NCBI GenBank assembly: GCA_963846315.1 | Contig: CAWJVM010000008.1 | Span: 124,001-188,000, forward strand | Length of the DNA: 64,000 nt | Reading direction: 5' to 3' | DNA from: RPQJ01 sp963846315 | GTDB taxonomy: Bacteria > Pseudomonadota > Gammaproteobacteria > Steroidobacterales > Steroidobacteraceae | Part shown: positions 25,285-34,331 of the stretch, in pieces | Layout of the letters: each line of letters begins with the position of its first letter | Position numbering within the stretch: position 1 is the stretch's first letter | Notes under the pieces: model-generated | Databases searched by the model: none | Told to the model about the DNA's origin: nothing | What the model saw: only the letters and a program-made list of their open reading frames with translations | Made by a program: the position numbers and the translations under genes

Positions 25285-26484
25285 GTGACCTTGTCGAGCC
25301 CCACACTGCCGCCCCAAGCCGACCAGGACGCGCCGGACGACGCGACCAACTACCTCTTCTTCGACGACCGCGACGCTTTGGTTTTGTCCGGAGGCGGGGC
25401 GCGCGGGGCTTACCAGGTCGGGGTGCTGAAGGCGATCACCGAATGGTTGCCCGAGGACACCCCGTGCCCGTTCGAGGTGCTCGTGGGCACGTCGGCCGGT
25501 GCATTGAACGCGGCGGCCATCGGCGCCCGCGCTCATTCGCTGCGCGAAGCGGTGCAGTCGCTCGAGGACGTCTGGTCCAACTTCCGGGTCGAGCAGGTCG
25601 TGCAGTCCAGCTCGCTCACCATGCTCAAGTCGGGCCTGCACTGGATGGCCTCGCTGCTGTCCGCCGGCTGGATCGCGAAGCCGCCGCGCTCGCTGTTCGA
25701 CACGACGCCGCTGCACGAACTGATCGCGCGCGCCGTGCCGGTGGAGCAGATCCCGGCGCAGATTGCGGCGGGACGATTGCACGCACTTGCCGTCGCGACG
25801 ACGAGCTACACCACCGGGCAGGCGGTGGCGTTTTTCGACGGCGTCGACGACATCGAGTCCTGGAACCGGGTGCGACGGGCAGGACGTCGTCGTCAGATCG
25901 ATCACGACGTGCTGATGGCGAGTGCGGCGATCCCGTTCATTTTTCCCGCGTGGTGCATCGACGGCGATCACTACGGCGACGGCGCCATGCGCCAGCTGGC
26001 GCCGCTGAGTCCCGCCGTGCACCTGGGAGCCAACCGTGTGCTTGTGATCGGGACGCGAGGCAGTGCCGCGGCCACACCGCCGACCGGGGCGATCACGCAG
26101 GCCTCACCGAGCCCGGCGCACCTGCTCGGCTTCGTGCTCGACTCGCTGTTCACTGACGGCCTGTCGATCGACCTCGAGCGCCTCAACCAGATCAATCGGT
26201 TGATCGTCGCGGCGGGCCACACCGAACATCGGCCGATCCGCGCGACGGTGATCCAGCCGAGCGTCGATCCGACCGTGATCGCGATGAAACACGAACGCAG
26301 CATGCCCCGCAGCATCCGCACCTTGCTGCGCACGATGGGGGCCTACGAGGCACGTGGCGGGTTGCTGGTGAGTTACCTGCTGTTCGACAAGTCCTACACC
26401 TGCGAACTGATGGCGATGGGGTATGCCGACGCGCACGCGCAGCGCGCGGAGATCGTTCCCTACCTCGCTCCCTGGATTACCTGA
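25285..26484 (+). CDS. Patatin-like phospholipase
   Basis: A 399-residue patatin-fold lipid acyl hydrolase. The oxyanion hole is ALVLSGGGARGAYQVG near residue 35, the nucleophile is VGTSAGALNAAAIGA near residue 73 (GxSxG), and the catalytic Asp is in HYGDGAMRQ near residue 235. No signal peptide is seen. GTG 25285 is chosen because it is the first plausible start after the divergent peroxiredoxin promoter region; no in-frame ATG is near. The last eight bases overlap the convergent mgtE gene. Substrate is unknown. Confidence 0.88.
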   Translation: MTLSSPTLPPQADQDAPDDATNYLFFDDRDALVLSGGGARGAYQVGVLKAITEWLPEDTPCPFEVLVGTSAGALNAAAIGARAHSLREAVQSLEDVWSNFRVEQVVQSSSLTMLKSGLHWMASLLSAGWIAKPPRSLFDTTPLHELIARAVPVEQIPAQIAAGRLHALAVATTSYTTGQAVAFFDGVDDIESWNRVRRAGRRRQIDHDVLMASAAIPFIFPAWCIDGDHYGDGAMRQLAPLSPAVHLGANRVLVIGTRGSAAATPPTGAITQASPSPAHLLGFVLDSLFTDGLSIDLERLNQINRLIVAAGHTEHRPIRATVIQPSVDPTVIAMKHERSMPRSIRTLLRTMGAYEARGGLLVSYLLFDKSYTCELMAMGYADAHAQRAEIVPYLAPWIT

Positions 26485-27838
26485 GCACCAGGGTGCCGAG
26501 CCCGAGGAGCGAGGCGAAGCCGATCACGTCGGTGACCGTCGTCACGATGACGCCGCCAGCGACGGCGGGATCGACCCCGAACCGCTTCAGGGCCAGCGGG
26601 ACCGTCACCCCCGCCAGTGCCGCGGCGAGCAGGTTGACCATCATCGCCGCGAAGATCACGAGCGCGATGCGCCACTGGTGGAACCAGGCCCAGGCCACCA
26701 GCGCCACGACCGTGGCCCAGGCCAGCCCGTTCAGCAACGCCACGGCGATCTCCTTGGTCAGCAGCCAGCGCGCGTTGGCACGCTCGATCTGACCAAGGGC
26801 CAGCCCGCGCACGATCAAGGTCAGTGTCTGCGTGGCCGCGACGCCGCCCATGCTGGCGACGATCGGCATCAGCACGGCGAGCGCCACGATCTGCTGGATG
26901 GTCGCCTCGAACAGGCCCACGACCCAGGCCGCGACGAATGCCGTGACGAGGTTGATCCCGAGCCACACCCCGCGACGGCGCGCGCTCGGCACGACGGGCG
27001 CGAACATGTCGGCGTCCTCGTCGAGACCCGCCATGCTCATGACGGAGTGTTCGGCCTCGTCGCGGATGACGTCGACGACATCGTCGATCGTGATGCGGCC
27101 GAGCAGCCGGCCCGAATCCGGCGCCACCACCGCGGCGGATACCAGATCGCGGTCCTGGAACAGGCTGGCGACTTCGGTCGCGGGTGCTCCCGGCGGAATG
27201 CCGGCCACGGCGGTGTCCATGACCTCGCCGACCGTGCGTTCCGGGTCTTCGGTCAGGAGCCGCGTCAGGTGCAGCACCCCGAGGTAGCGGTCGTGGCGAT
27301 TGACGACGAACAGCGCGTCGGTCTTTTCCGGAATCTCGCCGCGCATGCGGAGATAGCGCAGGACGGTCTCGAGCGTGACGTCGGGACGCACGCTGACCGT
27401 GTCGGTGTTCATCAGGCCGCCGGCCGTGTCCTCCTCGAATCCGAGCACGGCATTCAGGCGCTCGCGGTCCTGCGAGTCCATTGATCGCAGCACCTGCTGG
27501 TTCACGTTCTCCGGCAGGTCGCGCAACAGGTCGGCGAGATCGTCGACCTCGAGGCCTTCGGCGGCAGCGACGAGTTCCTCGGGCTCCATCTCGCGCATCA
27601 GGCCCGCGCGAACTTCCTCGTTGAGCTCGACGAGCACGTCGCCTTCGAGTTCGGGATCGACCAGGTCCCAGACGACCTCGCGTTGCGTCGGCGGCAGGGA
27701 TTCGAGCAGCGACGCGACTTCCGCCGGGTGCATCGAATTCACCAGGCGGTGCACCTGGCGCATCGTGCCCTCGTCGAGGGCGCGTCGAAGCGCCTCGAGG
27801 TGGGTCGGAGTACGGCGCGGCTGCAGGTCGGCGTTCAT
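26477..27838 (-). CDS. mgtE: Magnesium transporter MgtE
   Basis: A 453-residue Mg2+ channel/transporter. Domain order is the N-terminal superhelical MgtE domain (HPAEVASLLESLPPTQRE), a CBS pair (TAGGLMNTDTVSV through GRITIDDVVDVIRDEAEHS), the plug helix and five membrane segments ending in FASLLGLGTLVLR. Pore-region motifs include PIVASMGGVAATQTLTLIVRG and the GVDPAVAGGVIVTTVTDVIGF block. It is the last gene of the minus-strand kdsD-to-mgtE run. A heptamer-repeat hairpin fills the gap to rapZ, with a TATCAT 8 bases before the ATG on the minus strand. Confidence 0.95.
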   Translation of the reverse strand: MNADLQPRRTPTHLEALRRALDEGTMRQVHRLVNSMHPAEVASLLESLPPTQREVVWDLVDPELEGDVLVELNEEVRAGLMREMEPEELVAAAEGLEVDDLADLLRDLPENVNQQVLRSMDSQDRERLNAVLGFEEDTAGGLMNTDTVSVRPDVTLETVLRYLRMRGEIPEKTDALFVVNRHDRYLGVLHLTRLLTEDPERTVGEVMDTAVAGIPPGAPATEVASLFQDRDLVSAAVVAPDSGRLLGRITIDDVVDVIRDEAEHSVMSMAGLDEDADMFAPVVPSARRRGVWLGINLVTAFVAAWVVGLFEATIQQIVALAVLMPIVASMGGVAATQTLTLIVRGLALGQIERANARWLLTKEIAVALLNGLAWATVVALVAWAWFHQWRIALVIFAAMMVNLLAAALAGVTVPLALKRFGVDPAVAGGVIVTTVTDVIGFASLLGLGTLVLR

Positions 27839-27857
27839 CGCCGGGATGATAGGGGTA

Positions 27858-27960
27858 GGAAGGGGTTAGGGGTTAGGGGTTAGGGGTTAGTCGGAGGTGC
27901 ATGCGAATTGGACGCTACGGCAGCCCCTTTCCGACTAACCCCTAACCCCTAACCCCTTCC
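27858..27960. repeat. GGGGTTA heptamer hairpin 1 (rapZ-mgtE gap)
   Basis: The left arm (27858-27894) has four tandem GGGGTTA units after GGAA and ends in GTCGG. The right arm (27931-27960) is its complement with three CCCCTAA-type units. The loop is about 36 bases. The arms can pair over about 30 bases. The same build, including GTCGGA next to the loop, occurs at 35976-36080. It fills most of the gap between two genes read in the same direction. Confidence 0.92.
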
Positions 27961-28833
27961 TCACTCGTGCCGGCGACTCGCCAAGTCGCGATGCCGAACC
28001 AGCGCGACGCCTTCACTGCCGCGGAAATGCGCCGCCAGGCGTTCGGCGATGTACACGGACCGGTGCTGGCCGCCGGTGCAGCCAACGGCGACGGTGAGGT
28101 AGCTGCGATTCGAACGCACGAGCGACGGCAGCCAGCGTGCAATGAAGTCGCGCACGTCCTCGAAGAACCGGTTCACTTCCGCTTCCTTGTCGAGGAACCG
28201 CGCGACCGGTTCGTCGCGCCCCGTCAGTTCGCGCAAGGCCGGGTCCCAGTACGGATTGGGCAGCGCGCGCGCGTCGAACACGAAATCGGCGTCGTCGGGC
28301 ACGCCATGCCGATAGGCAAAGGACTGGAACAGGAGCGACGGCCCGGACTTCGCGCGGTCGACCACGCGCCCGCGAATCAGTTCGCGCAGTTCGTGCACCG
28401 ACAGCCGCGACGTGTCGATCGTCAGGTCGGCCGCGTTGGCGAGCGGCGCCAGCAGCCGCTCTTCCTGTTCGAGCGCTTCGATGAGTCCCGCGCCGTGGCG
28501 GCTCAGCGGATGCCGGCGCCGCGTTTCACTGAAGCGCTTCAGCAGCGTTTCGCTGTCGGCGCGCAGGAACAGTGTCTCGCAGGCGATGCCGCTCTTGCGC
28601 AGCGTTTCGACCAGTCGCGGCACCTCGGCGAGGTCCTCGGGCCGATTGCGCGCATCGACACCGACCGCGGTCTGGCGGTACGAGGATTCGCTGGTGCGGA
28701 CGGTGTAGGCGATGAACCCGGGCAGCAGGCCGGCCGGGATGTTGTCGACGCAATAGAAGTCGAGGTCTTCCAGCATGTCGAGCGCGACGCTCTTGCCGGA
28801 GCCGGACAGGCCACTGACTACGATCAATCGCAT
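27961..28833 (-). CDS. rapZ: RNase adapter protein RapZ (P-loop nucleotide-binding)
   Basis: RapZ is a nucleotide-binding adapter; in E. coli it presents the sRNA GlmZ to RNase E and so controls glucosamine-6-phosphate synthase. The 290-residue protein has Walker A VSGLSGSGKSVAL at residues 6-18, FYCVDNIP, RRHPLSRHG, and the C-terminal domain with SFAYRHGVPDDADFVFD, ARALPNPYW and VAVGCTGGQHRSVY. Length is normal. In many gammaproteobacteria ptsN lies between hpf and rapZ; here the gap is only 66 bases. Confidence 0.96.
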   Translation of the reverse strand: MRLIVVSGLSGSGKSVALDMLEDLDFYCVDNIPAGLLPGFIAYTVRTSESSYRQTAVGVDARNRPEDLAEVPRLVETLRKSGIACETLFLRADSETLLKRFSETRRRHPLSRHGAGLIEALEQEERLLAPLANAADLTIDTSRLSVHELRELIRGRVVDRAKSGPSLLFQSFAYRHGVPDDADFVFDARALPNPYWDPALRELTGRDEPVARFLDKEAEVNRFFEDVRDFIARWLPSLVRSNRSYLTVAVGCTGGQHRSVYIAERLAAHFRGSEGVALVRHRDLASRRHE

Positions 28834-28899
28834 CTGACGCCACCACCCCCGCGCAGAACGCCTGCGAACCCGGATTGTCGCCGGATTCGGGGCCCGCCG

Positions 28900-29226
28900 T
28901 CAGGGAGAGATTGCAGTTCCGTGACGGTATCGCGCCGCCTGCGGGTCGCGGTGCTTTTCCTTGTGGCGGCGGACCTGTTCGTCGAGCTTGTCGGCCAGCA
29001 GGTCGATGGCCGCGTACATGTCGTCGTGGACGGCGGCAGCGTGTACGGTGGCGCCGGACAGGCGGATCGTGGACTCGGCGGCGTGCCGCAGCTTCTCGAC
29101 CGTAAGCGTGCAGTTCACTTCAATGACGCGGTCGCAGTGCCGCAGGATGCGCGCAATCTTCTTTTCGACGTAGCTCCGCAGTGGCTGCGTGATCTCGACG
29201 TGGTGTCCGCTCAGGTTGACTTGCAT
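28900..29226 (-). CDS. hpf: Ribosome hibernation promoting factor (short form)
   Basis: A 108-residue HPF/YfiA-family protein that binds the ribosome in stationary phase. The N terminus MQVNLSGHHVEITQPLRSYV and the conserved DMYAAIDLLADKLDEQVRRHKEKH region are clear. The short length shows the gammaproteobacterial form that promotes 100S dimers with RMF, without the long C-terminal dimerisation domain. It is placed 82 bases after rpoN, as usual. Confidence 0.95.
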   Translation of the reverse strand: MQVNLSGHHVEITQPLRSYVEKKIARILRHCDRVIEVNCTLTVEKLRHAAESTIRLSGATVHAAAVHDDMYAAIDLLADKLDEQVRRHKEKHRDPQAARYRHGTAISP

Positions 29227-29308
29227 CGTCCCGTCCTCCTGTCAATTTACCTGCTGCCTCTCGTCAGTTCGATCGCGGCCGCGGGCGTCAGTTCCGCGAG
29301 CCTTCAAT

Positions 29309-30787
29309 TCATGCATGGGCGCGGGCAACCGTCTGCCGGCGCTCGCTCGACGAAGCGAGGCCCAGTGCCTCGCGGTATTTCGCGACTGTGCGTCTCGCCA
29401 CTTTTACGCCTTCGTCGGCCAGGATCGCCGCGAGTTGCGCGTCACTGAGCGGCTTCTCCGGCACTTCGTCGGCAATCAGCTTGCGGATGCGGGCGCGGAT
29501 GACGACGGACGAGACGTCCTCGCCGTCGGCGCCGGAGACGTGGCTCGAGAAGAAATACCGGAACTCGAAGATGCCGCGCGGCGTGTGCATGTACTTGCCC
29601 GTCGTCACGCGCGAGATCGTCGATTCGTGCATCGACACGGCCTCGGCCACGTCGCGCAGGATCATCGGGTGCATCGCTTCGTCGCCGCGCTCGAGGAACG
29701 CCGCCTGCCGCTGGACGATGGAGCGGGCCACCTTGAGCAGGGTCTCGTTGCGGATTTCGAGGCTGCGGATCAGCCAGCGCGCTTCCTGCAACTGCGCGCG
29801 CAGCGACGCGTAATCGGCCGAACGCGACACCAGGCCCGCATACCCCTGGTTCACCTTCAGGCGCGGCACCGAGCCGGCATTGAGTTCGACCGCCCAGCCC
29901 TGCTCGGTGCGTCGCACGAAGACGTCCGGGACGACGAATTCGGGTTGCGCGCCCTCGAACGCCGAGCCCGGTCGTGGGTGGCAGCTGCGCACGAGCGAGA
30001 GCGCAACCTGCAACGAGTCTTCATCGGCGCCCAGCACCCGGCGCAGCGCGGCGAGGTCCTTGTCTGCCACCGACTGCAGGTGGTCGCGGGCGATGGCGAT
30101 GGCGAGGTCCCGGCCCGGCGTATCCGCGTCGAGCTGCGCGAGCTGCAGGATCAGGCACTCACTCAGCGAGCGCGCGCCGACGCCCGCCGGATCGAGCGTC
30201 TGCACCAGTGCCAGCACCTGTTCGACATCCGCCTCGGTGACGGGAAGGTCGGTGCTCAGGTCGAGAGCAATTTCGGCGATGGTCTGGGTCAGGTAGCCGT
30301 CGTCGTTCAGCGCGTCGATGATCGCCTCGCCGATCCACACCTGGCGCGGGTCGAGCGGACTGATCTCGAGCTGCCACACCAGGTGCTGGTGCAGGTCGCG
30401 GCCGCGTTCATCGGTGAATTCGAGAGGCCGATCGTCGTCGTCGGCGCGCGAGCCGTCGCCCGAAGGCGTCGAGGACTCGGCCCACGGGTCTTCCATCTCG
30501 ACGATGACGTCGTCGGCGGTGGGTTCGTCGGTTTCGGTGGCTTCGCCGCCTTCACCCCCATCGAAGGCTTCGGTTTCGGCTTCGCCAGTGGGTGCCACCT
30601 GGTCGAGCGACGTGAGGTCGATCGTGTCGTCCTCTTCCTGCTCGAGCATGACGTTCGTCTCGAGCGCCTCCATCACCTGCGCCTGCAGTTCGAGCACGGG
30701 TAACTGCAGCAGCTTGATGGCCTGCTGCAGCTGCGGGGTCATCGTAAGCTGCTGACCGAGCTTGAGTTGCAGGGCCGGCTTGAGCAT
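29309..30787 (-). CDS. rpoN: RNA polymerase sigma-54 factor
   Basis: Sigma-54 directs RNA polymerase to -24/-12 promoters that need enhancer-binding activators. The 492-residue protein has the Gln/Leu-rich activator region I (LKPALQLKLGQQLTMTPQLQ), an acidic region II (about residues 50-115, rich in Asp/Glu), the core-binding domain, the helix-turn-helix and the RpoN box ARRTVAKYRE near residue 468. It lies 60 bases after lptB in the conserved lptB-rpoN-hpf order. Confidence 0.97.
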   Translation of the reverse strand: MLKPALQLKLGQQLTMTPQLQQAIKLLQLPVLELQAQVMEALETNVMLEQEEDDTIDLTSLDQVAPTGEAETEAFDGGEGGEATETDEPTADDVIVEMEDPWAESSTPSGDGSRADDDDRPLEFTDERGRDLHQHLVWQLEISPLDPRQVWIGEAIIDALNDDGYLTQTIAEIALDLSTDLPVTEADVEQVLALVQTLDPAGVGARSLSECLILQLAQLDADTPGRDLAIAIARDHLQSVADKDLAALRRVLGADEDSLQVALSLVRSCHPRPGSAFEGAQPEFVVPDVFVRRTEQGWAVELNAGSVPRLKVNQGYAGLVSRSADYASLRAQLQEARWLIRSLEIRNETLLKVARSIVQRQAAFLERGDEAMHPMILRDVAEAVSMHESTISRVTTGKYMHTPRGIFEFRYFFSSHVSGADGEDVSSVVIRARIRKLIADEVPEKPLSDAQLAAILADEGVKVARRTVAKYREALGLASSSERRQTVARAHA

Positions 30788-30847
30788 TGACGAATCGGCG
30801 TTCGAGGCGAAGACGGGTCTGGCGTGGGTGGGCTGGCGCCCGCCGTG

Positions 30848-31582
30848 TCAGAGGCGGAAATCCTGGCCCAAGTAGACCTCACGCACCTGAGGATTGGCAA
30901 GAATCTCTTCCGCCGAGCCGGACGCGATCACACTTCCGGCGCTGACGATATAGGCACGGCTGCAAATGCCAAGTGTTTCACGCACATTGTGGTCGGTAAT
31001 CAATACGCCGATGTTGCGCGCACTGAGGTGGCGGATGATCCGCTGGATGTCGATGACGGAAATCGGGTCCACGCCCGCGAACGGCTCGTCGAGCAGGATA
31101 AAGCGGGGCTCCGCGGCCAGCGCGCGGGCAATCTCGACACGCCGGCGCTCGCCGCCGGACAGGCTCATGCCGCTGCTCGACCGGATGTGGCCGATATGCA
31201 ACTCCTCGAGCAGTGATTCCAGTGCCGCATGCCGCGCTTCTTCGTCGTCGAGGTCCGCACGCGTCTCGAGGATCGCCAGGATGTTGTCTGCGACCGACAA
31301 CTTGCGGAAGACCGACGCTTCCTGCGGCAAGTAACCCACGCCGAGCTGGGCGCGGCGATACATCGGCAGGCGGGTCAGTTCCTGGTCGTCGAGGTGGATG
31401 CGGCCTTCGTCGCACGGCACCAGGCCCACGATCATGTAGAAGGCCGTGGTCTTGCCGGCACCGTTCGGGCCGAGCAGGCCGACGACCTCGCCGGAACTGA
31501 CTTCCAGCGACAGGTCCTTGACCACCTGCCGCGAGCGATAGCTCTTGCCGAGCGCCTCGGCCCGCAACCGGCTCGTCGTCAT
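30848..31582 (-). CDS. lptB: LPS export ABC transporter ATP-binding protein
   Basis: LptB powers extraction of LPS from the inner membrane with LptF, LptG and LptC. The 244-residue ATPase has Walker A GLLGPNGAGKTTAFYM near residue 36, the Q-loop region GVGYLPQEASVFRKLSV, signature LSGGERRRVEIARAL, Walker B FILLDEPFAGVDP and the H-loop ITDHNVRETL. ATG 31582 overlaps the lptA stop by ATGA. Start and length match the family (about 241). Confidence 0.97.
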   Translation of the reverse strand: MTTSRLRAEALGKSYRSRQVVKDLSLEVSSGEVVGLLGPNGAGKTTAFYMIVGLVPCDEGRIHLDDQELTRLPMYRRAQLGVGYLPQEASVFRKLSVADNILAILETRADLDDEEARHAALESLLEELHIGHIRSSSGMSLSGGERRRVEIARALAAEPRFILLDEPFAGVDPISVIDIQRIIRHLSARNIGVLITDHNVRETLGICSRAYIVSAGSVIASGSAEEILANPQVREVYLGQDFRL

Positions 31583-32289
31583 GTCCCGCCGCCCTTGTCG
31601 GGCGTTGCGCTCTTGTCGGGTGTCGCGCCTTTGTCGGGCGTGGTGGCCGGAGCCTTCTTCGGGGGATTGATGGTGATCTTCACGCCGCCCGGATCCTTCT
31701 CGCTCGGGTTGGCCTGCACCCGCTCGCGGCCGATGTCGTAGACCAGCGTGTTGCCGCGAATCTCGTTGTTGCCGTCGGTGAGCCACGCATCGCCCGTCAG
31801 GCGCACGGTGGCGGCCTTGACGTCGTAATCGATCGAACGGGCGCGACCGCGCGCCACCTGGTTCTTTTCCTTGAGCTGCTGTTCGAACTGCGCCGGCGTG
31901 CCCTTGATCGACGCACTCGCGATGGCGTTGTTCTTGAACATCACGCGCGCTTCGTTCGATTGCAGCTTGCCGCCCGGCACCGTGATCTTCACGTCGCCCT
32001 GCAGCCGCCACTCGGAGTTGTTGAACTCGAGCCCGGTCGCATTCGCCTGCTGCGCGGTGACCTCGAGACCGCCCTGGGTGATCTTCACGCGCTTGAACAA
32101 CAGCGTGTTGTTCTTGTAATCGAAATCCGACGAGGCGGCTTCGAGGTTGATCGGCAGTTCGGAATTGCCCGCGGGCAGTCCGGTCTGCGCGTGAACAAGC
32201 GGAGCCGTGCCCAGCGCCATAATGGCGGCCAGGAGCAAGCTGCGCACCTGCTGGCGCCTAGGGTTTGAGCTGGGGTTTGAACTGGCCAT
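31579..32289 (-). CDS. lptA: LPS periplasmic bridge protein LptA
   Basis: LptA forms the periplasmic bridge that carries LPS from LptC to LptD. The 236-residue precursor has a signal peptide (VRSLLLAAIMALGTAPLVHA) and the OstA fold: LPINLEAASSDFDYKNN, VKITQGGLEVTAQQ, WRLQGDVKI and AWLTDGNNEIRGNTLVYD. The C-terminal about 25 residues are an unusual low-complexity tail of TPDKG/TPDKS repeats. It overlaps lptC upstream by 32 bases and lptB downstream by 4 bases (ATGA), so the three genes are translationally coupled. Confidence 0.94.
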   Translation of the reverse strand: MASSNPSSNPRRQQVRSLLLAAIMALGTAPLVHAQTGLPAGNSELPINLEAASSDFDYKNNTLLFKRVKITQGGLEVTAQQANATGLEFNNSEWRLQGDVKITVPGGKLQSNEARVMFKNNAIASASIKGTPAQFEQQLKEKNQVARGRARSIDYDVKAATVRLTGDAWLTDGNNEIRGNTLVYDIGRERVQANPSEKDPGGVKITINPPKKAPATTPDKGATPDKSATPDKGGGT

Positions 32290-32854
32290 TGACGTTTGAT
32301 TCTAGCCGCAGAGTGCCCTGGTTCAAACCGACGCGCAGGCCGCGTCCACGCAATTCGTGGGGCCCGAACTCCAGCGTCACGGGCGCGGCGGTCTGCACCA
32401 CGTTCGTGCGCGTGTCGTAAGCCAGTTCGTCGGTGCGGATGATCGCCTGGCCCTCGCTGCGCTCGGCCGAGCCGACGACGCGCACGTTGCCCTGCAGTTG
32501 CAGGGAGCCACGGTCGCTCGGCATGCGCCCGCGATCGGCAGTCACGTGCCACTCGCCCTGCTTCTGCGTGGTGTAGTCGAGTACGATCTGCGCCAGGTTC
32601 ACGCTCTGGTCGGCGAGCTGCTGTTCGATCGACCTGGCACGCACGACGACGCGTGGCCGGCCATCCGGCCCGAGTTCGGTGAGCGTGGCGTCGTTCAGGT
32701 AGTAACCGCGTTCGTCGGCCGCCGTCGCGGATTCGGTCGCATCGTCCGGCCCTCCCGCCAACAGGTTGAACAACATGGCGCCGCCGGCCACCACGGCAAC
32801 CATCGTCACGGCGCGCTGGATCAGTTGCCGTGTGCGGTCAGCAGCAGATCGCAT
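32258..32854 (-). CDS. lptC: LPS export protein LptC
   Basis: LptC is the bitopic inner-membrane protein that passes LPS from LptB2FG to LptA. The 198-residue protein has one N-terminal membrane segment (AVTMVAVVAGGAMLFNLL) and then the periplasmic beta-jellyroll, with YYLNDATLTELGPDGRPRVV, WHVTADRGRMPSD and TVR-like repeats (LRGRGLRVGLNQGTLRLESNV). ATG 32854 lies inside the 3' end of kdsC (34-base overlap), as often in this cluster. Confidence 0.93.
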   Translation of the reverse strand: MRSAADRTRQLIQRAVTMVAVVAGGAMLFNLLAGGPDDATESATAADERGYYLNDATLTELGPDGRPRVVVRARSIEQQLADQSVNLAQIVLDYTTQKQGEWHVTADRGRMPSDRGSLQLQGNVRVVGSAERSEGQAIIRTDELAYDTRTNVVQTAAPVTLEFGPHELRGRGLRVGLNQGTLRLESNVNGQFKPQLKP

Positions 32855-33327
32855 ACTTCTCTCACGGCACCGTGGCCGCCGGCCGCAGGCGTGGTCCAGT
32901 GGGCGGCGGCACGGGCGGTCGGATGCGCGTCCGCCACGGCGACCGACAGGGCAGCGCGTTCCAGCATCGGCACGTCCGGCGTGTCGTCGCCCACGCAAGC
33001 CAGCGCTGCGGGAGTGACCTGCAATTCGCGCAGGAGTTCGTCGAGCGCGGCGCCCTTGTCACTGATGCCCTGGCGCACGTGTCGAATGCCCAGTTCGGCC
33101 GCGCGACGCGTGACTGCCGGTGAATCGCGGCCGGAGATGATGGCCACGGCGATGCCGGCGCGCTGCACCGCGACGATGCCGGAGCCATCGCGGACGTGAA
33201 ACACCTTGGTCTCTTCGCCGTTGGCGGTGAGGTGCAGGCGGCCGTCGGTCAGCACGCCGTCGACGTCGAGCACCAGCAGCCGGATGCGGCGCGCGCGCTC
33301 GAGCAGCGCTGGATCGTGTTGCGTCAC
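32821..33327 (-). CDS. kdsC: KDO-8-phosphate phosphatase
   Basis: KdsC removes phosphate from KDO-8-phosphate, giving KDO for lipid A core synthesis. The 168-residue HAD-family protein (C0 type, no cap) has motif I VLDVDGVLTDG near residue 18, motif II IISGRD, the Lys region around SDKGAALDELL and motif IV VGDDTPDVPML. GTG 33327 is used because it overlaps the kdsD stop (GTGA) and fits the family length; an in-frame upstream extension would lie wholly inside kdsD. Confidence 0.95.
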   Translation of the reverse strand: MTQHDPALLERARRIRLLVLDVDGVLTDGRLHLTANGEETKVFHVRDGSGIVAVQRAGIAVAIISGRDSPAVTRRAAELGIRHVRQGISDKGAALDELLRELQVTPAALACVGDDTPDVPMLERAALSVAVADAHPTARAAAHWTTPAAGGHGAVREVCDLLLTAHGN

Positions 33328-34304
33328 ATCACACCCGCGCGCAACAGGTCGTGGACGTTGAGGGCGCCGACCAGCCGACGATCGTCCGCGGACCGCACGA
33401 CCGGCAATGACGTGATGCGATGCGTTTCCATCAGGTGCACGGCCTCGGCCGCGAGCATGCGCGGCTCGGCCACCTTGCATTTCGTCGTCATGACGTCGGC
33501 CATGCGCGTGGTGTGGATGTCGACCTGCTTGTCGAGCGTGCGGCGCAAGTCGCCGTCGGTAAAGATTCCGAGCACGCGGTCATCGGCGTCCACGACCGTG
33601 GTCATGCCGAGCCCCTTGCGGCTCATCTCGAGCAGGCCCGCGCCGAGCGGCGTATCCGGTCCGACGCGCGGCAGCTCATCGCCCTTGCGCATCACGTCCT
33701 CGACGTGCAGCAGGAGCCGCCGGCCCAGGCTGCCGCCCGGGTGCGAGCGCGCAAAGTCTTCTTCGGTGAAGCCGCGGGCCTCGAGCACGGCGATCGCGAG
33801 CGCGTCACCCATGGCGAGCGTGGCCGTGGTGCTCGCCGTGGGCGCCAGGTTCAGCGGGCAGGCTTCGGCCGGCACGCTGACGTCCAGCGTCACGGTGGCA
33901 TAGCGGGCCAGTGTCGAGCTGCCGTTGCCGGTCAGGGCGATCAGCGGCACGTCGAGCCGCTTGATGACCGGCAGGATGGTCAGCAATTCGTCCGTCTCGC
34001 CGGAATTCGAGAGCGCGAGCAGGACGTCGGCGGCCGTGATCATGCCGATGTCGCCATGGATCGCTTCGCCGGGATGCAGGAAGAAAGACGGGGTGCCAGT
34101 GCTTGCGAGCGTGGCCGCGATCTTGCTGCCGACGTGTCCGGACTTGCCCATTCCGGTCACGACGACCTTGCCCTTGCAGGCCAGCACGACGGCGCAGGCG
34201 CGCGCAAACGAGTCGTCCAGGCGGTGCTCGAGGGCGGCAACGGCCGCGGCCTCGGTGGCGAGGACACGGCGGCCGCGGGCAATCATCAGGCTCGGGTCGG
34301 TCAT
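33324..34304 (-). CDS. kdsD: Arabinose-5-phosphate isomerase
   Basis: KdsD converts ribulose 5-phosphate to arabinose 5-phosphate, the first KDO precursor. The 326-residue protein has an SIS domain (VVTGMGKSGHVGSKIAATLAS, SNSGETDELL, HPGGSLGRRLL) and two C-terminal CBS domains (GLGMTTVVDADDRVLGIFTDGDLRR and the THRITSLPVV block). It heads the minus-strand kdsD-kdsC-lptC-lptA-lptB cluster, with a 102-base divergent gap to ibaG. Confidence 0.96.
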   Translation of the reverse strand: MTDPSLMIARGRRVLATEAAAVAALEHRLDDSFARACAVVLACKGKVVVTGMGKSGHVGSKIAATLASTGTPSFFLHPGEAIHGDIGMITAADVLLALSNSGETDELLTILPVIKRLDVPLIALTGNGSSTLARYATVTLDVSVPAEACPLNLAPTASTTATLAMGDALAIAVLEARGFTEEDFARSHPGGSLGRRLLLHVEDVMRKGDELPRVGPDTPLGAGLLEMSRKGLGMTTVVDADDRVLGIFTDGDLRRTLDKQVDIHTTRMADVMTTKCKVAEPRMLAAEAVHLMETHRITSLPVVRSADDRRLVGALNVHDLLRAGVM

Positions 34305-34331
34305 GGCACGGGCGGGTAGATACCGGGAGGA

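Noticed and set aside
27858..27960. GGGGTTA repeats as a CRISPR array or eukaryotic telomere contamination
   Set aside because: Units are 7 bases without spacers, arranged as inverted arms, and the second copy has the same loop-proximal GTCGGA, with bacterial genes tightly on both sides.
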